This document shows positions 34,187 through 44,330 of a DNA stretch of 64,000 nt, piece after piece. Below the pieces are notes generated by a model. It did no database searches and was not told where the DNA came from. It was given only the letters and a program-made list of their open reading frames with translations. The position numbers and the translations under genes were made by a program. Each line of letters begins with the position of its first letter. Position 1 is the stretch's first letter. Origin of the DNA: Niallia sp. FSL W8-0635 (GTDB lineage Bacteria > Bacillota > Bacilli > Bacillales > Cytobacillaceae); the NCBI RefSeq assembly GCF_038007965.1, contig NZ_JBBOYD010000001.1, positions 2,396,501 through 2,460,500 on the forward strand, read 5' to 3'.

Positions 34187-36169
34187 ATGAGAAAAAAACT
34201 AGTACTATTAAAGAACAGCATGACAATTAAAAAAAGATTATACCTAAGCTTTTTTGTTCTATTATTTATTCCAACTATATTCATTGGTGTATTTTCTTAT
34301 TTCAATTCAAAAAGTCAACTAGAACAAGAAATAATGGACAATGCATTACAACAGATTCAACAGCTAGATGATAATATCACAACAGAAATATCAACGAAGA
34401 TGAAGCAAGTCGACAAGCTTCGCAAAGATTGGAGTAATATAAATAATCCTCTATCAGATGAAACTATTAATGCTATACTTGAAAATTATCAATATTTTCA
34501 TGATGATATTGACAGCATATTTTTTGCTACAAAACAAGGACAATATCTACAGAAACCAGAAGGAAAGATGGCAGATAATTACGATCCGACAGCAAGTGAA
34601 TGGTTTATCGAAGCGGAAGAAAATCCGGATGAAATTTACATATCCAATCCATATATTTCTGCAAGTACAAATGAAATGGTCGTCACGATTGCTGGGAGTA
34701 CAGAAGATGGAGATAAGGTAGTCGGCTTAAAAATTAAACTTAGTGCTATTCAAACCATTGTGAGTAATATCACAATAGGGAAAGAAGGATATGCTTTTCT
34801 TATTGACGAGAAAAATGCTTATATGGCACATCCAACGGAAAAAATCGGCGACATAGGTACAGAAAACTATATTCAACAGATGAAACAAAAAGAGAAAGGT
34901 ACTTTTACATACAGTCTAGATAATAAAGAGAAAAAACTTACTTATCTTACAAATAAGATTACTGGATGGAAGATTGCTGGATCCATGTATTCAAAAGAAG
35001 TATCCGATGCTTCTTCTTCTATATTAAGAGCATCATTCCTAGCTATTTTTGTTTTCCTATTCATCGGATCTATTCTTATTTATTTCAATATACAATCAAT
35101 CATTAAACCATTAAATAAAATGAAAGAAAAAGCAGCTCTTGTTGGAAAGGGAGATTTAACACAAGAAATAGAAGTTAAGAGGACAGATGAAATCGGTCAT
35201 TTATCAAAATCCTTTCAGCAAATGCAAGAAAATTTAAAGCATTTAATCAAACATATGGAAAAAAGCATAACACAAGTTGCTGCATCTAGCGAAAACCTTA
35301 CCGCTAGCTCTTTTTCTTCAACAAAGGTAGTAGAAGATTTAGTTTCAGTAACACAAGAAATAGCTTCACGTGCTGAAAATCAAAAACAACAGATTGAAAC
35401 GAACACGACAAAATTAAATGAGATTACAGAAAGAACAGGAGTAATTAGAGAAAATTCTCTGTATATGTCAAAGTTAGGTGCAATGACAATGGAGAAAGCG
35501 AAAGAAGGCGAACTAGCTCTCAATCAAGCAGAATCGCAAATGCAATTAATTGTCGATTCTGTTGTTAAATCAGATAAACAAATAGATGCACTAAATAAGC
35601 GTTCAAAAGAAGTGGAGGCTATTACTCAATTAATAAGTACTATTGCGAACCAAACAAATCTATTAGCATTAAATGCAGCAATCGAAGCCGCTAGAGCAGG
35701 AGAAAGCGGGAAAGGTTTTTCTGTAGTAGCGGATGAAATTAGAAAATTAGCAGAAACAACGCATCATTCTGCAACTGAGATCGAGTACTTAGTAAAAGGG
35801 ATTCAGAATGATACACATTCTACTATAGATATGATGAATACCGTACACACTCAAGTTGAAAGTGGATTATCTGTTATGTCATCGGTAAAAAAGAAATTCC
35901 ACGCCATTTCTAATAGTATGAATGAAACCGAACCGATTATCGAGAAAGTAACCGTTTCTTCTGAAGAAGTTTATAGCCATATTAAAACACTTGCCCGTAC
36001 TTTTGAAGCGCTTATTCAATTTAGTAAACAAAATGCAGCATTATCGGAAGAAATTTCTGTATCTTCTGAAGAACAGCTAGCATCATTTGAAGAAGTTCAT
36101 GCTTCAGCGTTAAGCCTTTTTGAAACAGCTGACCATTTAAAAAAATTAATTGCACAATTTCATTATTAA
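34187..36169 (+). CDS. Methyl-accepting chemotaxis protein (Cache-HAMP-MCP)
   Basis: A 660-residue transmembrane chemoreceptor. The first membrane helix is at about residues 20-40 ([19 protein letters not shown]), an extracellular dCache-type ligand domain lies at about 40-280 ([29 protein letters not shown]), the second helix at about 285-305, then HAMP and a long coiled-coil signalling domain. The hairpin tip sequence [26 protein letters not shown] is the CheA/CheW contact. A ligand cannot be inferred. AAAGGAG is 13 bases upstream of ATG 34187, longer than usual, so initiation may be modest. Motility genes are not in the window. Confidence 0.93.
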   Translation: MRKKLVLLKNSMTIKKRLYLSFFVLLFIPTIFIGVFSYFNSKSQLEQEIMDNALQQIQQLDDNITTEISTKMKQVDKLRKDWSNINNPLSDETINAILENYQYFHDDIDSIFFATKQGQYLQKPEGKMADNYDPTASEWFIEAEENPDEIYISNPYISASTNEMVVTIAGSTEDGDKVVGLKIKLSAIQTIVSNITIGKEGYAFLIDEKNAYMAHPTEKIGDIGTENYIQQMKQKEKGTFTYSLDNKEKKLTYLTNKITGWKIAGSMYSKEVSDASSSILRASFLAIFVFLFIGSILIYFNIQSIIKPLNKMKEKAALVGKGDLTQEIEVKRTDEIGHLSKSFQQMQENLKHLIKHMEKSITQVAASSENLTASSFSSTKVVEDLVSVTQEIASRAENQKQQIETNTTKLNEITERTGVIRENSLYMSKLGAMTMEKAKEGELALNQAESQMQLIVDSVVKSDKQIDALNKRSKEVEAITQLISTIANQTNLLALNAAIEAARAGESGKGFSVVADEIRKLAETTHHSATEIEYLVKGIQNDTHSTIDMMNTVHTQVESGLSVMSSVKKKFHAISNSMNETEPIIEKVTVSSEEVYSHIKTLARTFEALIQFSKQNAALSEEISVSSEEQLASFEEVHASALSLFETADHLKKLIAQFHY

Positions 36170-36349
36170 TATTAATTTTTAAGTAAAACCAATTCAGCAA
36201 TTTTGTTAAAAAACGCCAATCCATCTTCGCTATTTCGCAAGCAGGCTTGAAAATCCATCATTATGGGTAGAATTACTTCATAAGAAAGCTTAGCTAATAT
36301 TTCTTAGTAAGAGATAAGCTACATTTTATTGGAGTAGGAGAATGGATAA

Positions 36350-37798
36350 ATGAAAAATAAAACAATGATGCAGTTTTTTGAATGGCATTTAGTTGCTGAT
36401 GGACAACATTGGAATCGTTTGAAAGAACAAGCAGGAGAATTAAAGGAAGCGGGTATTGACGCCTTTTGGATTCCACCAGTTACAAAAGCAGCTTCCAAAG
36501 ATGACAATGGCTATGGCGTTTATGATGTCTATGATTTAGGAGAATTTGATCAAAAGGGTACAATCCGGACTAAATATGGCACCAAACAGGAATTGCTTGA
36601 TGCAATAGAAGCGTGTCATAATGTGGGAATCCAAGTTTATGTGGATGTAGTGATGAATCATAAAGCAGCAGCAGATGAAAAAGAGACAATTAAAGCCATT
36701 GAAGTGAATCCTGAAAATAGAGAAGAAGAAATATCCGAACCACATGACATAGAAGCATGGACAAAGTTTACCTTCCCAGGAAGAGGAGATACATATTCCT
36801 CTTTCAAATGGAACTTTCAGCATTTTAATGGAACCGATTATGATAACAAAGCCAAGAAAGCTGGTATCTTCAGAATACTTGGCGAAAATAAAATGTGGAA
36901 CTCAAACGTAGATGATGAATTTGGGAATTATGATTATCTGATGTTTGCCAATATTGATTATAATAATGAACTCGTTCAAAATGAAATGATTTCATGGGGT
37001 AAATGGCTTTACAAGACGCTAAATTGTGATGGTTATCGATTAGATGCAATCAAACATATTAATCATTCCTTTATAAAAAAATTCGCTCAATCCTTATTAA
37101 AAGAAAAAGAAGATTTTTATTTTATAGGAGAATTTTGGAAAGCGGATATTAGCGAATGTCAGGAGTTTTTACAGCAAACAGACTATACAATCGATTTATT
37201 TGATGTCCCTCTTCACTATAAATTGCATACCGCTTCTGTAGAAGGCAGTAATTTTGACCTTTCAACGATTTTTGACGGAACATTAGTAAAAGATAATCCT
37301 CTTAATTGTGTTACCTTTGTCGATAATCATGATACCCAACCAGATGAATCACTTGAATCTTGGGTTGAAGATTGGTTTAAGCAGATAGCATATAGCTTAA
37401 TATTGCTTCGAAAGGACGGCTATCCAACCATCTTCTATGGCGATTACTATGGGATTGGCGGAGAACATCCGATTGAAGGAAAAAAGGCTGCCATTGATCC
37501 ATTACTATATGTACGAAAGAAAAAAGCATATGGTAAGCAAGATGATTATTTCGATGATCCACATGTAATCGGCTGGGTACGTCATGGAGAACAAGAAATA
37601 GAACGATCTGGTTGTGCTGTCGTCATTTCCAATAAGGAAGAGGGAATCAAAAAAATGTTTGTTGGTGAAGCGCGAAAAGGAGAAGAGTGGATTGATTTTA
37701 CGAATACACGAAAAGATCGAGTGAAAATTGGGGAAGATGGTTTCGGAGATTTCCCTGTAAATGCTCAAAGCGTTTCTGTTTGGGGATTAGGTGATTAA
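36350..37798 (+). CDS. amyA: Cytoplasmic alpha-amylase (GH13_5)
   Basis: A 482-residue starch- or maltodextrin-hydrolysing enzyme. It opens MMQFFEWHLVADGQHW with no signal peptide, so it is intracellular. The four GH13 regions are clear: VYVDVVMNHK; the nucleophile Asp in GYRLDAIKHI; the acid/base Glu in FIGEFWK; and the third carboxylate in FVDNHDTQ. The AWTKFTFPGRGDTYSSFKW and EDFYFIGEFW segments match the liquefying Bacillus and E. coli AmyA group. It likely degrades imported or stored glucans. RBS GTAGGAGAA. A terminator follows. Confidence 0.93.
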   Translation: MKNKTMMQFFEWHLVADGQHWNRLKEQAGELKEAGIDAFWIPPVTKAASKDDNGYGVYDVYDLGEFDQKGTIRTKYGTKQELLDAIEACHNVGIQVYVDVVMNHKAAADEKETIKAIEVNPENREEEISEPHDIEAWTKFTFPGRGDTYSSFKWNFQHFNGTDYDNKAKKAGIFRILGENKMWNSNVDDEFGNYDYLMFANIDYNNELVQNEMISWGKWLYKTLNCDGYRLDAIKHINHSFIKKFAQSLLKEKEDFYFIGEFWKADISECQEFLQQTDYTIDLFDVPLHYKLHTASVEGSNFDLSTIFDGTLVKDNPLNCVTFVDNHDTQPDESLESWVEDWFKQIAYSLILLRKDGYPTIFYGDYYGIGGEHPIEGKKAAIDPLLYVRKKKAYGKQDDYFDDPHVIGWVRHGEQEIERSGCAVVISNKEEGIKKMFVGEARKGEEWIDFTNTRKDRVKIGEDGFGDFPVNAQSVSVWGLGD

Positions 37799-37817
37799 AA
37801 GAGGTCAAACTAATACC

Positions 37818-37850
37818 AAAAAAGACGCTGCAATGGCTAGCGTCTTTTTT
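37818..37850 (+). terminator. Intrinsic terminator
   Basis: AAAAAAGACGCT pairs with AGCGTCTTTTTT. It ends the alpha-amylase gene. Confidence 0.85.
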
Positions 37851-37930
37851 GCGTATTTGCGTAAAATCGTCATCCTTTTTTAAATCAATTAATGTGAATT
37901 ACTGATATTATTCACTATAAGCGAGTCAAC

Positions 37931-37970
37931 AACCCACGACTGAAGTCACAAGGGTTCTCGGCTAAAGCCT
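37931..37970. repeat. Solitary hairpin resembling an IS200/IS605-type element end
   Basis: Nested inverted repeat: outer AACCC/GGGTT and inner GACT/AGTC (37931-37956), followed by CTCGGCTAAAGCC. The words CCACGACTGAAGTC and GGCTAAAGCC are typical of ends of IS605-family or stand-alone tnpB elements in Bacillus. No transposase or TnpB frame remains, so this would be a relic. Confidence 0.35.
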
Positions 37971-37981
37971 AAATTATATTA

Positions 37982-38623
37982 CTACGAAGAAAAGAATAAT
38001 TTCATAATCCCTTGATAGCCAAAATAGGCACCAAATAAAACTAAAGATAGACCAGAAACAACAGAAATTCCTCTCAACGTTCCAAGCGTTAGAAAACGCC
38101 TAAATCCATTTGTTAAGGCTGCAACAATCAGATCCCATAGCGTAAGCCCTAGAAAAATCATACTACTATAAACCAATAAGGAACTAGTCCCATTTTCTTG
38201 TGCGGTTTTAGCTAAAATAGATCCATATATGCCCAACCAAAAGAGAATGGATAAAGGACTTGTAATAGACATAATAAATCCTGTTAAGAAACATTTAAAT
38301 AGAGAATCTTTCCCTCTAAGGGAATCAAGCTTGAGATTTTGAGCCCCTATAACACTTTCAATTCCCGTATAGATTAATACAAATCCGCCAAACAGCCAAA
38401 GGAATATTTGCACGATACCTATCTCAAGAAAATGAACCATTCCGATATATACCATTATCATAAAAATACCATCGGCAAGCATGGAACCAAACCCCACAAT
38501 CCAAGCATGCCAAAAACCATTTTTTATCCCTTTATCAATTCTCGCAGAGTTTACTGGACCAATTGGTGCAGCCAATGTAAACCCTAATAAAATATAGCTT
38601 AGTAAAATGGTTACACTGAACAT
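37982..38623 (-). CDS. LysE-family exporter (first copy)
   Basis: A 213-residue inner-membrane transporter with about six helices. The GFTLAAPIGPVNSARIDKGIKNGF N-terminal signature, YTGIESV after the third helix and SITSPLSILFWLGIYGS are typical of the LysE/RhtB amino-acid exporter superfamily. ATG 38623 (MFSVTILLSY) was chosen because the longer reading has no RBS; RBS here is only AAGAGACGG. It is a clear paralogue of the copy at 49688-50311, sharing almost the whole helical pattern. Substrate unknown. Confidence 0.83.
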   Translation of the reverse strand: MFSVTILLSYILLGFTLAAPIGPVNSARIDKGIKNGFWHAWIVGFGSMLADGIFMIMVYIGMVHFLEIGIVQIFLWLFGGFVLIYTGIESVIGAQNLKLDSLRGKDSLFKCFLTGFIMSITSPLSILFWLGIYGSILAKTAQENGTSSLLVYSSMIFLGLTLWDLIVAALTNGFRRFLTLGTLRGISVVSGLSLVLFGAYFGYQGIMKLFFSS

Positions 38624-38758
38624 CCGTCTCTTTACACATCCTTTCTTGTACATGCTATGATAGCTGGATAGATCTTATGTGAATTTATTTAAAAAGTTAA
38701 AAAACTTATTAATTATATTTTGATGAGGGGTTATAATGAAGAAAAAAGGAGACTTTTC

Positions 38759-39187
38759 ATGTATCAATTAAAAACAAAAGAAACAGATCAGGATGTCGTT
38801 GAATTTATTGAAACTTCCTTACCAAGTACAGCAAAAAAAGAGGATGCCTATAAACTAATAGACCTTTTTTCTGAAGTTACTAGTTTAGCACCAAAGATGT
38901 GGGGTACAAGTATCATTGGCTTTGGTTCTTACCACTACAGATATGATTCAGGCCACGAGGGAGATGCTCCTATTGTTGGATTCTCTCCCAGAAAAGCAAG
39001 AATTAGCCTCTATTTAACGACAGAGGAAGAAACAAGAACCTTTTATTTAGAACAAATCGGCAAACACAAGACAGGAGTAGGCTGTGTATATATTAATAAG
39101 CTTGCTGATATTAAGGAAGAAATCCTAAGAGAATTTATCGAAAAATCGGTTGAATTAATTCATGAGAAGTATCAAGTATTCGATTAG
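38759..39187 (+). CDS. DUF1801 (YdhG-like) protein
   Basis: A 142-residue soluble protein with the conserved core MWGTSIIGFGSYHYRYDSGHEGDAPIVGFSPRKARISLYL of the DUF1801 family, an alpha/beta fold of unknown function. The start ATG 38759 follows AAAGGAG by about 10 bases; an upstream ATG at 38720 overlaps nothing useful. The C-terminal VGCVYINKLADIKEEILREFI region fits the family. Single gene. Confidence 0.8.
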   Translation: MYQLKTKETDQDVVEFIETSLPSTAKKEDAYKLIDLFSEVTSLAPKMWGTSIIGFGSYHYRYDSGHEGDAPIVGFSPRKARISLYLTTEEETRTFYLEQIGKHKTGVGCVYINKLADIKEEILREFIEKSVELIHEKYQVFD

Positions 39188-39249
39188 AAATAAACGCATA
39201 TTTCCCCTTTTCTTTCTTCATAATAAAGAGGAAAAAAGGAGGGATATAA

Positions 39250-39426
39250 ATGGCAAAGAAAAACAAAAAAACCGATCCACAACAAAAGAATAAAAAAGGA
39301 TTTGATTCTGCTGTCTTAAATGAAGAATTTGCACACGAAATGGGAAGTGCTGCTGCAAATAAAATTCATAAAGAGAAAGCTAAGAAAGAAAAAGCTTCTA
39401 AAAACAATGGCGAATTTAAAGGCTAA
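39250..39426 (+). CDS. Small Lys-rich protein of 58 residues
   Basis: A short gene with an excellent RBS (AAGGAGGG six bases upstream) and its own terminator 4 bases after the stop. The product is very hydrophilic: a Lys/Gln-rich start (KKNKKTDPQQKNKKG), a central FDSAVLNEEFAHEMGSAAANK that could form an amphipathic helix, and a Lys-rich tail. The central part has some resemblance to small acid-soluble or spore-associated proteins (EFAHEMGS), but I cannot name a family. Size and composition suggest a spore or DNA-binding protein; this is speculation. Confidence 0.7.
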   Translation: MAKKNKKTDPQQKNKKGFDSAVLNEEFAHEMGSAAANKIHKEKAKKEKASKNNGEFKG

Positions 39427-39429
39427 ATA

Positions 39430-39471
39430 GAACAAGTACGAGTAGTGCTGGCTGCTCGTACTTGTTCATTT
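39430..39471 (+). terminator. Intrinsic terminator
   Basis: GAACAAGTACGAG pairs with CTCGTACTTGTTC, followed by ATTTG. It starts just after the stop of the 58-residue gene. Confidence 0.8.
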
Positions 39472-39582
39472 GCTTATTACATAAAGTACAAAAAACTCCT
39501 AATAGATTAATTCCTTTTACTTACCGCTCATATTAGCATATAATAATATACGCGAAAAAGATTCGAGAATTGATATAGATGA

Positions 39583-40341
<759 letters not shown>

Positions 40342-40352
40342 TTTTTATAACC

Positions 40353-40384
40353 CAAGCTCTGTTTATGTAACAGAGCTTGATTTT
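40353..40384 (+). terminator. Intrinsic terminator
   Basis: CAAGCTCTGTT pairs with AACAGAGCTTG and is followed by ATTTTA. It ends the aminopeptidase gene. Confidence 0.8.
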
Positions 40385-40587
40385 ATATAATTCCTCTATT
40401 TACATAAGAACTCCTACTAAATATAGCAATGTTTGGTAATCGTATTTTCTAACAAAGCATCATACAAGCATTTACGATAATTGTGAATTTATCGATAGTT
40501 CCCTCTATTTGTTTTTCCATTGACATCAATACACATATCTAATAACCTAATACATATAAATTCATATTCACAAATCCTTATCAGCTC

Positions 40588-40773
40588 AAGATGAGGTAGA
40601 GGTCGCGATTTTTAATAGTAAAAAGAGGGAGAGCCAGAGAGCTTTTGGAATTCTTTTGAAAGGAAAAGTCGCCGAAGCGCTATTATTCTCTGATAATAGT
40701 AGCTGGGACTGCATTCAAATAGGTGCAGGACTGTCATAGGATCTTACTATGGTGAACTATCCTTTTTATCTGA
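40588..40773 (+). promoter_or_regulatory. Lysine riboswitch (L-box) aptamer
   Basis: Conserved L-box blocks are present in order: GATGAGGTAGAGGTCGCGA, TTAATAGTA, GAAAGGAAAAGTCGCCGAAG, CTGGGACTGCATT and GGACTGTCATAGG, with a P5-type hairpin (CATAG...CTATG) after them. The 3' strand of P1 is CTATCC. This senses lysine. The gene it controls is the APC permease at 40922, which suggests lysine import. Boundaries are approximate. Confidence 0.9.
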
Positions 40774-40820
40774 AGGTGTTTTCTACCTTCACACCATTTA
40801 GAGGTGTGTTTTTTTTATGC
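40774..40820 (+). terminator. Expression-platform terminator of the lysine riboswitch
   Basis: CACACC pairs with GGTGTG, followed by eight T. The competing hairpin GAAGGT/ACCTTC just upstream shares bases with the terminator and can act as antiterminator. Confidence 0.8.
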
Positions 40821-40921
40821 CTTGGAAATAATAAAAATACATTTAGATGTATACAGATATAAGGCTTCTAAGTAAATCTCCTATGTCATACGTGAGCAAA
40901 TACTTCCTAAAGGAGAAAAAA

Positions 40922-42331
40922 ATGAATTCAAAAGGAACATTAGGATTAGGGATATTAATATCCTTAGTTGTAGGAAATATGGTAGGTTCGGGAATCTTTA
41001 TGCTCCCTCGATCATTGTCGGAAGTAGCAAGCCCTGCTGGGGTTATCTTAGCATGGCTATTAACGGGGTTCGGAGTACTAGTAACAGCTTTAGTGTTTGG
41101 GAATTTAGCTATTCGAAAGCCCGATTTAACGGGTGGTCCACAAATTTATGCGAAGGAATTATTTAAACCTGGCTCAAAAAAATCTACTCTTTCTGGCTTT
41201 ATGTCTACATGGGGGTATTGGATTGGTAACCTAGCTGGGAATGTTGCCATTATTACTACTTTTGCTGGTTATTTATCAACCTTTTTCCCGATTTTGACAA
41301 GTCAAGCCGTTTTATTGCATATTGGTTCTTTCACCCTATATGTGGGAAATGCGTTAACTTTCCTTGTCTGCACCATTTTATTATGGGGAACACATTACAT
41401 TATTTTAAATGGATTGGAAAATGCCGGTAAATTAAATGTTGTTGCCACAGCTTCAAAGGTAATTGGTTTTATGCTATTTATCATCATTGCATTATTTGCC
41501 TTTGAATCAAGCAATATTCTTCCATTTGCAGAACCAAAAATAAATGCAGCTGGCAATTCAGTTGGATTATTTGGGCAAATCAATAGTGCTGCCATTACAA
41601 CATTATGGGCGTTTATCGGTGTGGAATCAGCAGTTGTTTTTGCTTCTAGAGCGAAGAAGCAATCTGATGTCAAAAAAGCAACCATTTTTGGTCTTTTAAT
41701 TGCTTTAGCTATCTATATTGGAATCAGCACCCTTGTAATGGGCATTTTAACACAGGATCAACTAGTTGCTTCCCAAAAGCCTTTAATTGATGCAATAGAA
41801 GCTGTACTTGGTCCCATCGCAGGAAAAATCCTCGCAGCTATTGGGTTAATTAGTTTGTTCGGCTCTACAATTGGTTGGATTATGTTAAGTGCAGAAGTAC
41901 CTTATGCCGCTGCAAAACAAGGCATTTTCATTCCTGCTTTCTTAAAAGAAAACAAAAAAGGAATTCCTACATTTTCTTTAATCGTTACAAATGTTTTAGG
42001 ACAATTATTCATTTTCTCAACGGTTTCAAAAAGCATATCGCAAGCATTTGATTTTATTATTTATATTGCAACACTGAGCTATCTGGTTCCATATTTAATT
42101 TCAACCATCTTCCAATTGAAATTAGTTATAACGGGTGAAACATATCACTCACTGAAGGAAAGAAGAGTGGACTTTGTTATTGGATTCCTTGCAACAATCT
42201 ACTCTGTTTGGGTAATTATTGCAGGAACAGCAGATATTAAAACATTTAGCTTCGGAGTTTTATTACTATTGAGTGGAATTCTTTTCTATAATCAACTAAA
42301 TAAAAATGGCGCAAAGAAGAAATCTGTTTAA
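40922..42331 (+). CDS. APC-family basic amino acid permease, likely lysine transporter
   Basis: A 469-residue membrane protein with about 12 helices. ISLVVGNMVGSGIFMLPRSLSEVASPAGV at the N-terminus and the GPQIYAKELF region are typical of the basic amino acid/polyamine antiporter (APA) group of APC transporters, such as ArcD and LysP-like proteins. The start ATG 40922 has AAGGAG 5 bases upstream; the upstream ATG at 40847 would add a non-homologous 25-residue tail. Because a lysine riboswitch precedes it, lysine is the best substrate guess and expression should fall when lysine is plentiful. Arginine/ornithine exchange is an alternative. Confidence 0.87.
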   Translation: MNSKGTLGLGILISLVVGNMVGSGIFMLPRSLSEVASPAGVILAWLLTGFGVLVTALVFGNLAIRKPDLTGGPQIYAKELFKPGSKKSTLSGFMSTWGYWIGNLAGNVAIITTFAGYLSTFFPILTSQAVLLHIGSFTLYVGNALTFLVCTILLWGTHYIILNGLENAGKLNVVATASKVIGFMLFIIIALFAFESSNILPFAEPKINAAGNSVGLFGQINSAAITTLWAFIGVESAVVFASRAKKQSDVKKATIFGLLIALAIYIGISTLVMGILTQDQLVASQKPLIDAIEAVLGPIAGKILAAIGLISLFGSTIGWIMLSAEVPYAAAKQGIFIPAFLKENKKGIPTFSLIVTNVLGQLFIFSTVSKSISQAFDFIIYIATLSYLVPYLISTIFQLKLVITGETYHSLKERRVDFVIGFLATIYSVWVIIAGTADIKTFSFGVLLLLSGILFYNQLNKNGAKKKSV

Positions 42332-42350
42332 TATTATTTACTAGCTTGTT

Positions 42351-42398
42351 AAATCCCGACAAAGTAAACCGTCATTGTTTACCTTGTCGGGATTTTTT
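42351..42398 (+). terminator. Intrinsic terminator
   Basis: AAATCCCGACAAAGTAAAC pairs with GTTTACCTTGTCGGGATTT (one mismatch) and is followed by TTTT. Confidence 0.85.
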
Positions 42399-42412
42399 AT
42401 GAAGAGAACATG

Positions 42413-42916
42413 CTAAATGGATTCACTGACAGGGGTGTCATCCCATTCCACCTCATGCTCTTTTGCAAGCTTATCTAATTCATTTATATATTGACGTATG
42501 AGCGTGCGAGCTTCCTCCAGCATGGCATTCGCTTCTTCAACAAGGGTAATATCTTGTGTTTCTAACGCTGTAAGTATTTTTACAAACGCATTATACTGGA
42601 TATCAGCGCCCTTTATATATATTTCATGGATTTCTCTTACCTCGTCTGTTTCTACTTTTACCATATTTAATTCTTTAATAAATTCATTATAATTCGGAAT
42701 TACTTGTGTTTGGATTGTATCATACATCGTCCAATCATCCGTATAATTGAGTCCAGATACAGAATCATACGCGGACACTGCTTTAGCCTCTAATTCAAAG
42801 GCTGTTGTCATATCCTCATTAACGTATTGAAGCAGATCCTCTTGAACTGGATCAGTAGAGCAAGCAGTAATTAGAAATAGAAAGGGAATTAAGATAATTT
42901 TAATAACTTTTTTCAC
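42413..42916 (-). CDS. Putative lipoprotein of unknown function
   Basis: A 167-residue secreted lipoprotein. A signal peptide with Lys-rich start and hydrophobic core ends in the lipobox LITAC, so Cys19 would be lipidated and the protein anchored outside the membrane. The rest is acidic and highly helical, with no Cys, and looks like a small helical bundle. The start is GTG 42916, with GGAGGTGAAGGA upstream. I do not recognise a named family. It is followed convergently by the lysine permease terminator. Confidence 0.72.
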   Translation of the reverse strand: MKKVIKIILIPFLFLITACSTDPVQEDLLQYVNEDMTTAFELEAKAVSAYDSVSGLNYTDDWTMYDTIQTQVIPNYNEFIKELNMVKVETDEVREIHEIYIKGADIQYNAFVKILTALETQDITLVEEANAMLEEARTLIRQYINELDKLAKEHEVEWDDTPVSESI

Positions 42917-43073
42917 TCCTTCACCTCCTTCTCCTTACTGTATGAAGGAGTGGAAGTCCACTATGAAGGGAAAATCGAAAAAGATGAGCCTAAATTCACC
43001 AAGCTATCTTGTAATGCAAAATAGTGTATGCTAAAATAAATATAAAAGAAGGAATCTTGTTATACAATATAGA

Positions 43074-43098
43074 TACTATCTTGCAAAACATGATAGTA
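43074..43098. promoter_or_regulatory. Candidate PadR operator
   Basis: TACTATC-11-GATAGTA, a perfect 7-bp inverted repeat, lies 22 bases before the padR start. Position and symmetry suit autorepression by a dimeric PadR protein. The promoter itself is not certain. Confidence 0.4.
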
Positions 43099-43119
43099 GG
43101 GAAGAAAGGATATATTCCG

Positions 43120-43452
43120 ATGTCAAAAAGTCAGATGTTAAAGGGAATTTTGGAAGGCTGCTTACTCGCAATTATTTCAAAAGGAGAGATTTATGGCTAT
43201 GAAATGATTGAAAAATTACAAGCATATGGATTTACGATGATTAGTGAGGGGAGTATCTATCCCGTACTACTACGGATGAAAAAGGAAGAACTTGTTAGCG
43301 TTGAAACAAAAGCATCTCCATCTGGTCCAAAACGTAAATATTATTCCCTTACAGATAAAGGACATAAAGTATTGGATGAGTTTGCTGACACGTGGACAGA
43401 ACTTGCAACAAGTGTGCATTGTTTATTAAAAGATGTAGAGGAGGAGAAATAA
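43120..43452 (+). CDS. PadR-family transcriptional regulator
   Basis: A 110-residue winged-helix regulator. MLKGILEGCLLAIISKGEIYGYEMIEKLQAYGF and the ISEGSIYPVLLRMKKEELVSVETKASPSGPKRKYYSLTDKG wing are the PadR signature. A longer reading from 43024 adds an unlikely N-terminal extension; ATG 43120 lies 9 bases after AAAGGA and gives the normal length. It is translationally coupled to the membrane protein that follows (stop TAA directly followed by GTG). This PadR plus HAAS-domain pair is common in Firmicutes; a palindrome upstream suggests autorepression. Confidence 0.9.
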   Translation: MSKSQMLKGILEGCLLAIISKGEIYGYEMIEKLQAYGFTMISEGSIYPVLLRMKKEELVSVETKASPSGPKRKYYSLTDKGHKVLDEFADTWTELATSVHCLLKDVEEEK

Positions 43453-44208
43453 GTGAAATTATCGAAGGAAGCAGAATTATTCATTGAGAATTTGCATCTT
43501 TATCTACTATCGTCTGGGAAGAAAGAGAAAGAAATAAAAGAAATAGTCGAAGAATTGTCCGATCATTTACAGGAAGCAGAAGCAAATGGGAAGAATATAT
43601 CGGATGTAACAGGAGAATCTCCTAAAGAGTATATGGAGAGTTTAGCAAGAGAAATGCAGACAGATTTAAAGGAATGGGGAAAGCTTTTACCACATGTATT
43701 TATTAGTTTAATTGCTTATACCCTAATTGGAAAAATTATTCTAGGTGAAAACCAAATATCTCTATTAGTTGGGATAGGTTCCATAATCATCTGTTTTTTC
43801 ATGCTTGGAATGTACATTGTACTATTCCGTTACATTGCCGCTAGAAATATATCCAATAAAAAAACAATCGGCTTAGTAATTCCTTTCCAGTTACTAGTCA
43901 CAGGACTATTTTTTGTGTTGATGCTTTATGGAAATAATTTTGGACCGGTATATATGATGGATACTTTAGCCAATCAAATACTCTTTTTTATTATTCCATT
44001 TGTGTATTTATGCTGGTTCGCATGGTGGAGTAAATCATGGGTAGTTTTTGTCCCAGTTCTTATTTATCTACCAGACCTTATAGCAAGACCTCTTTCTATT
44101 TCAGAAGAAATGAAGTCCATTATATCTTCTATTATTTTAATGGTAATTATGATGGCATATTTCATCTGGATCATTTGTAAAGGAAAAAAGGAGCAAAAAA
44201 CATCATAA
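43453..44208 (+). CDS. HAAS-domain membrane protein, PadR partner
   Basis: A 251-residue membrane protein. The N-terminal about 75 residues (IENLHLYLLSSGKKEKEIKEIVEELSDHLQEAEANGK) form a HAAS-type alpha-helical domain found with PadR regulators, followed by six or so hydrophobic helices from about residue 80. GTG 43453 starts directly after the padR stop with GAGGAG upstream, so the two are coupled. Its role is not known; it could sense envelope conditions or be the target of the repressor. Confidence 0.78.
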   Translation: MKLSKEAELFIENLHLYLLSSGKKEKEIKEIVEELSDHLQEAEANGKNISDVTGESPKEYMESLAREMQTDLKEWGKLLPHVFISLIAYTLIGKIILGENQISLLVGIGSIIICFFMLGMYIVLFRYIAARNISNKKTIGLVIPFQLLVTGLFFVLMLYGNNFGPVYMMDTLANQILFFIIPFVYLCWFAWWSKSWVVFVPVLIYLPDLIARPLSISEEMKSIISSIILMVIMMAYFIWIICKGKKEQKTS

Positions 44209-44217
44209 GAAACCTTT

Positions 44218-44249
44218 AAAGCATATCTCAAAAAAAGATATGCTTTTTT
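44218..44249 (+). terminator. Intrinsic terminator
   Basis: AAAGCATATCT pairs with AGATATGCTTT and is followed by TTT. It ends the padR operon. Confidence 0.85.
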
Positions 44250-44330
44250 CTAAAAAACAATTGAATATTAATTCATATTGTTGTATAAATATTATTATGA
44301 AGATACGGATATTAAAGGGGAAAAAGAAGC

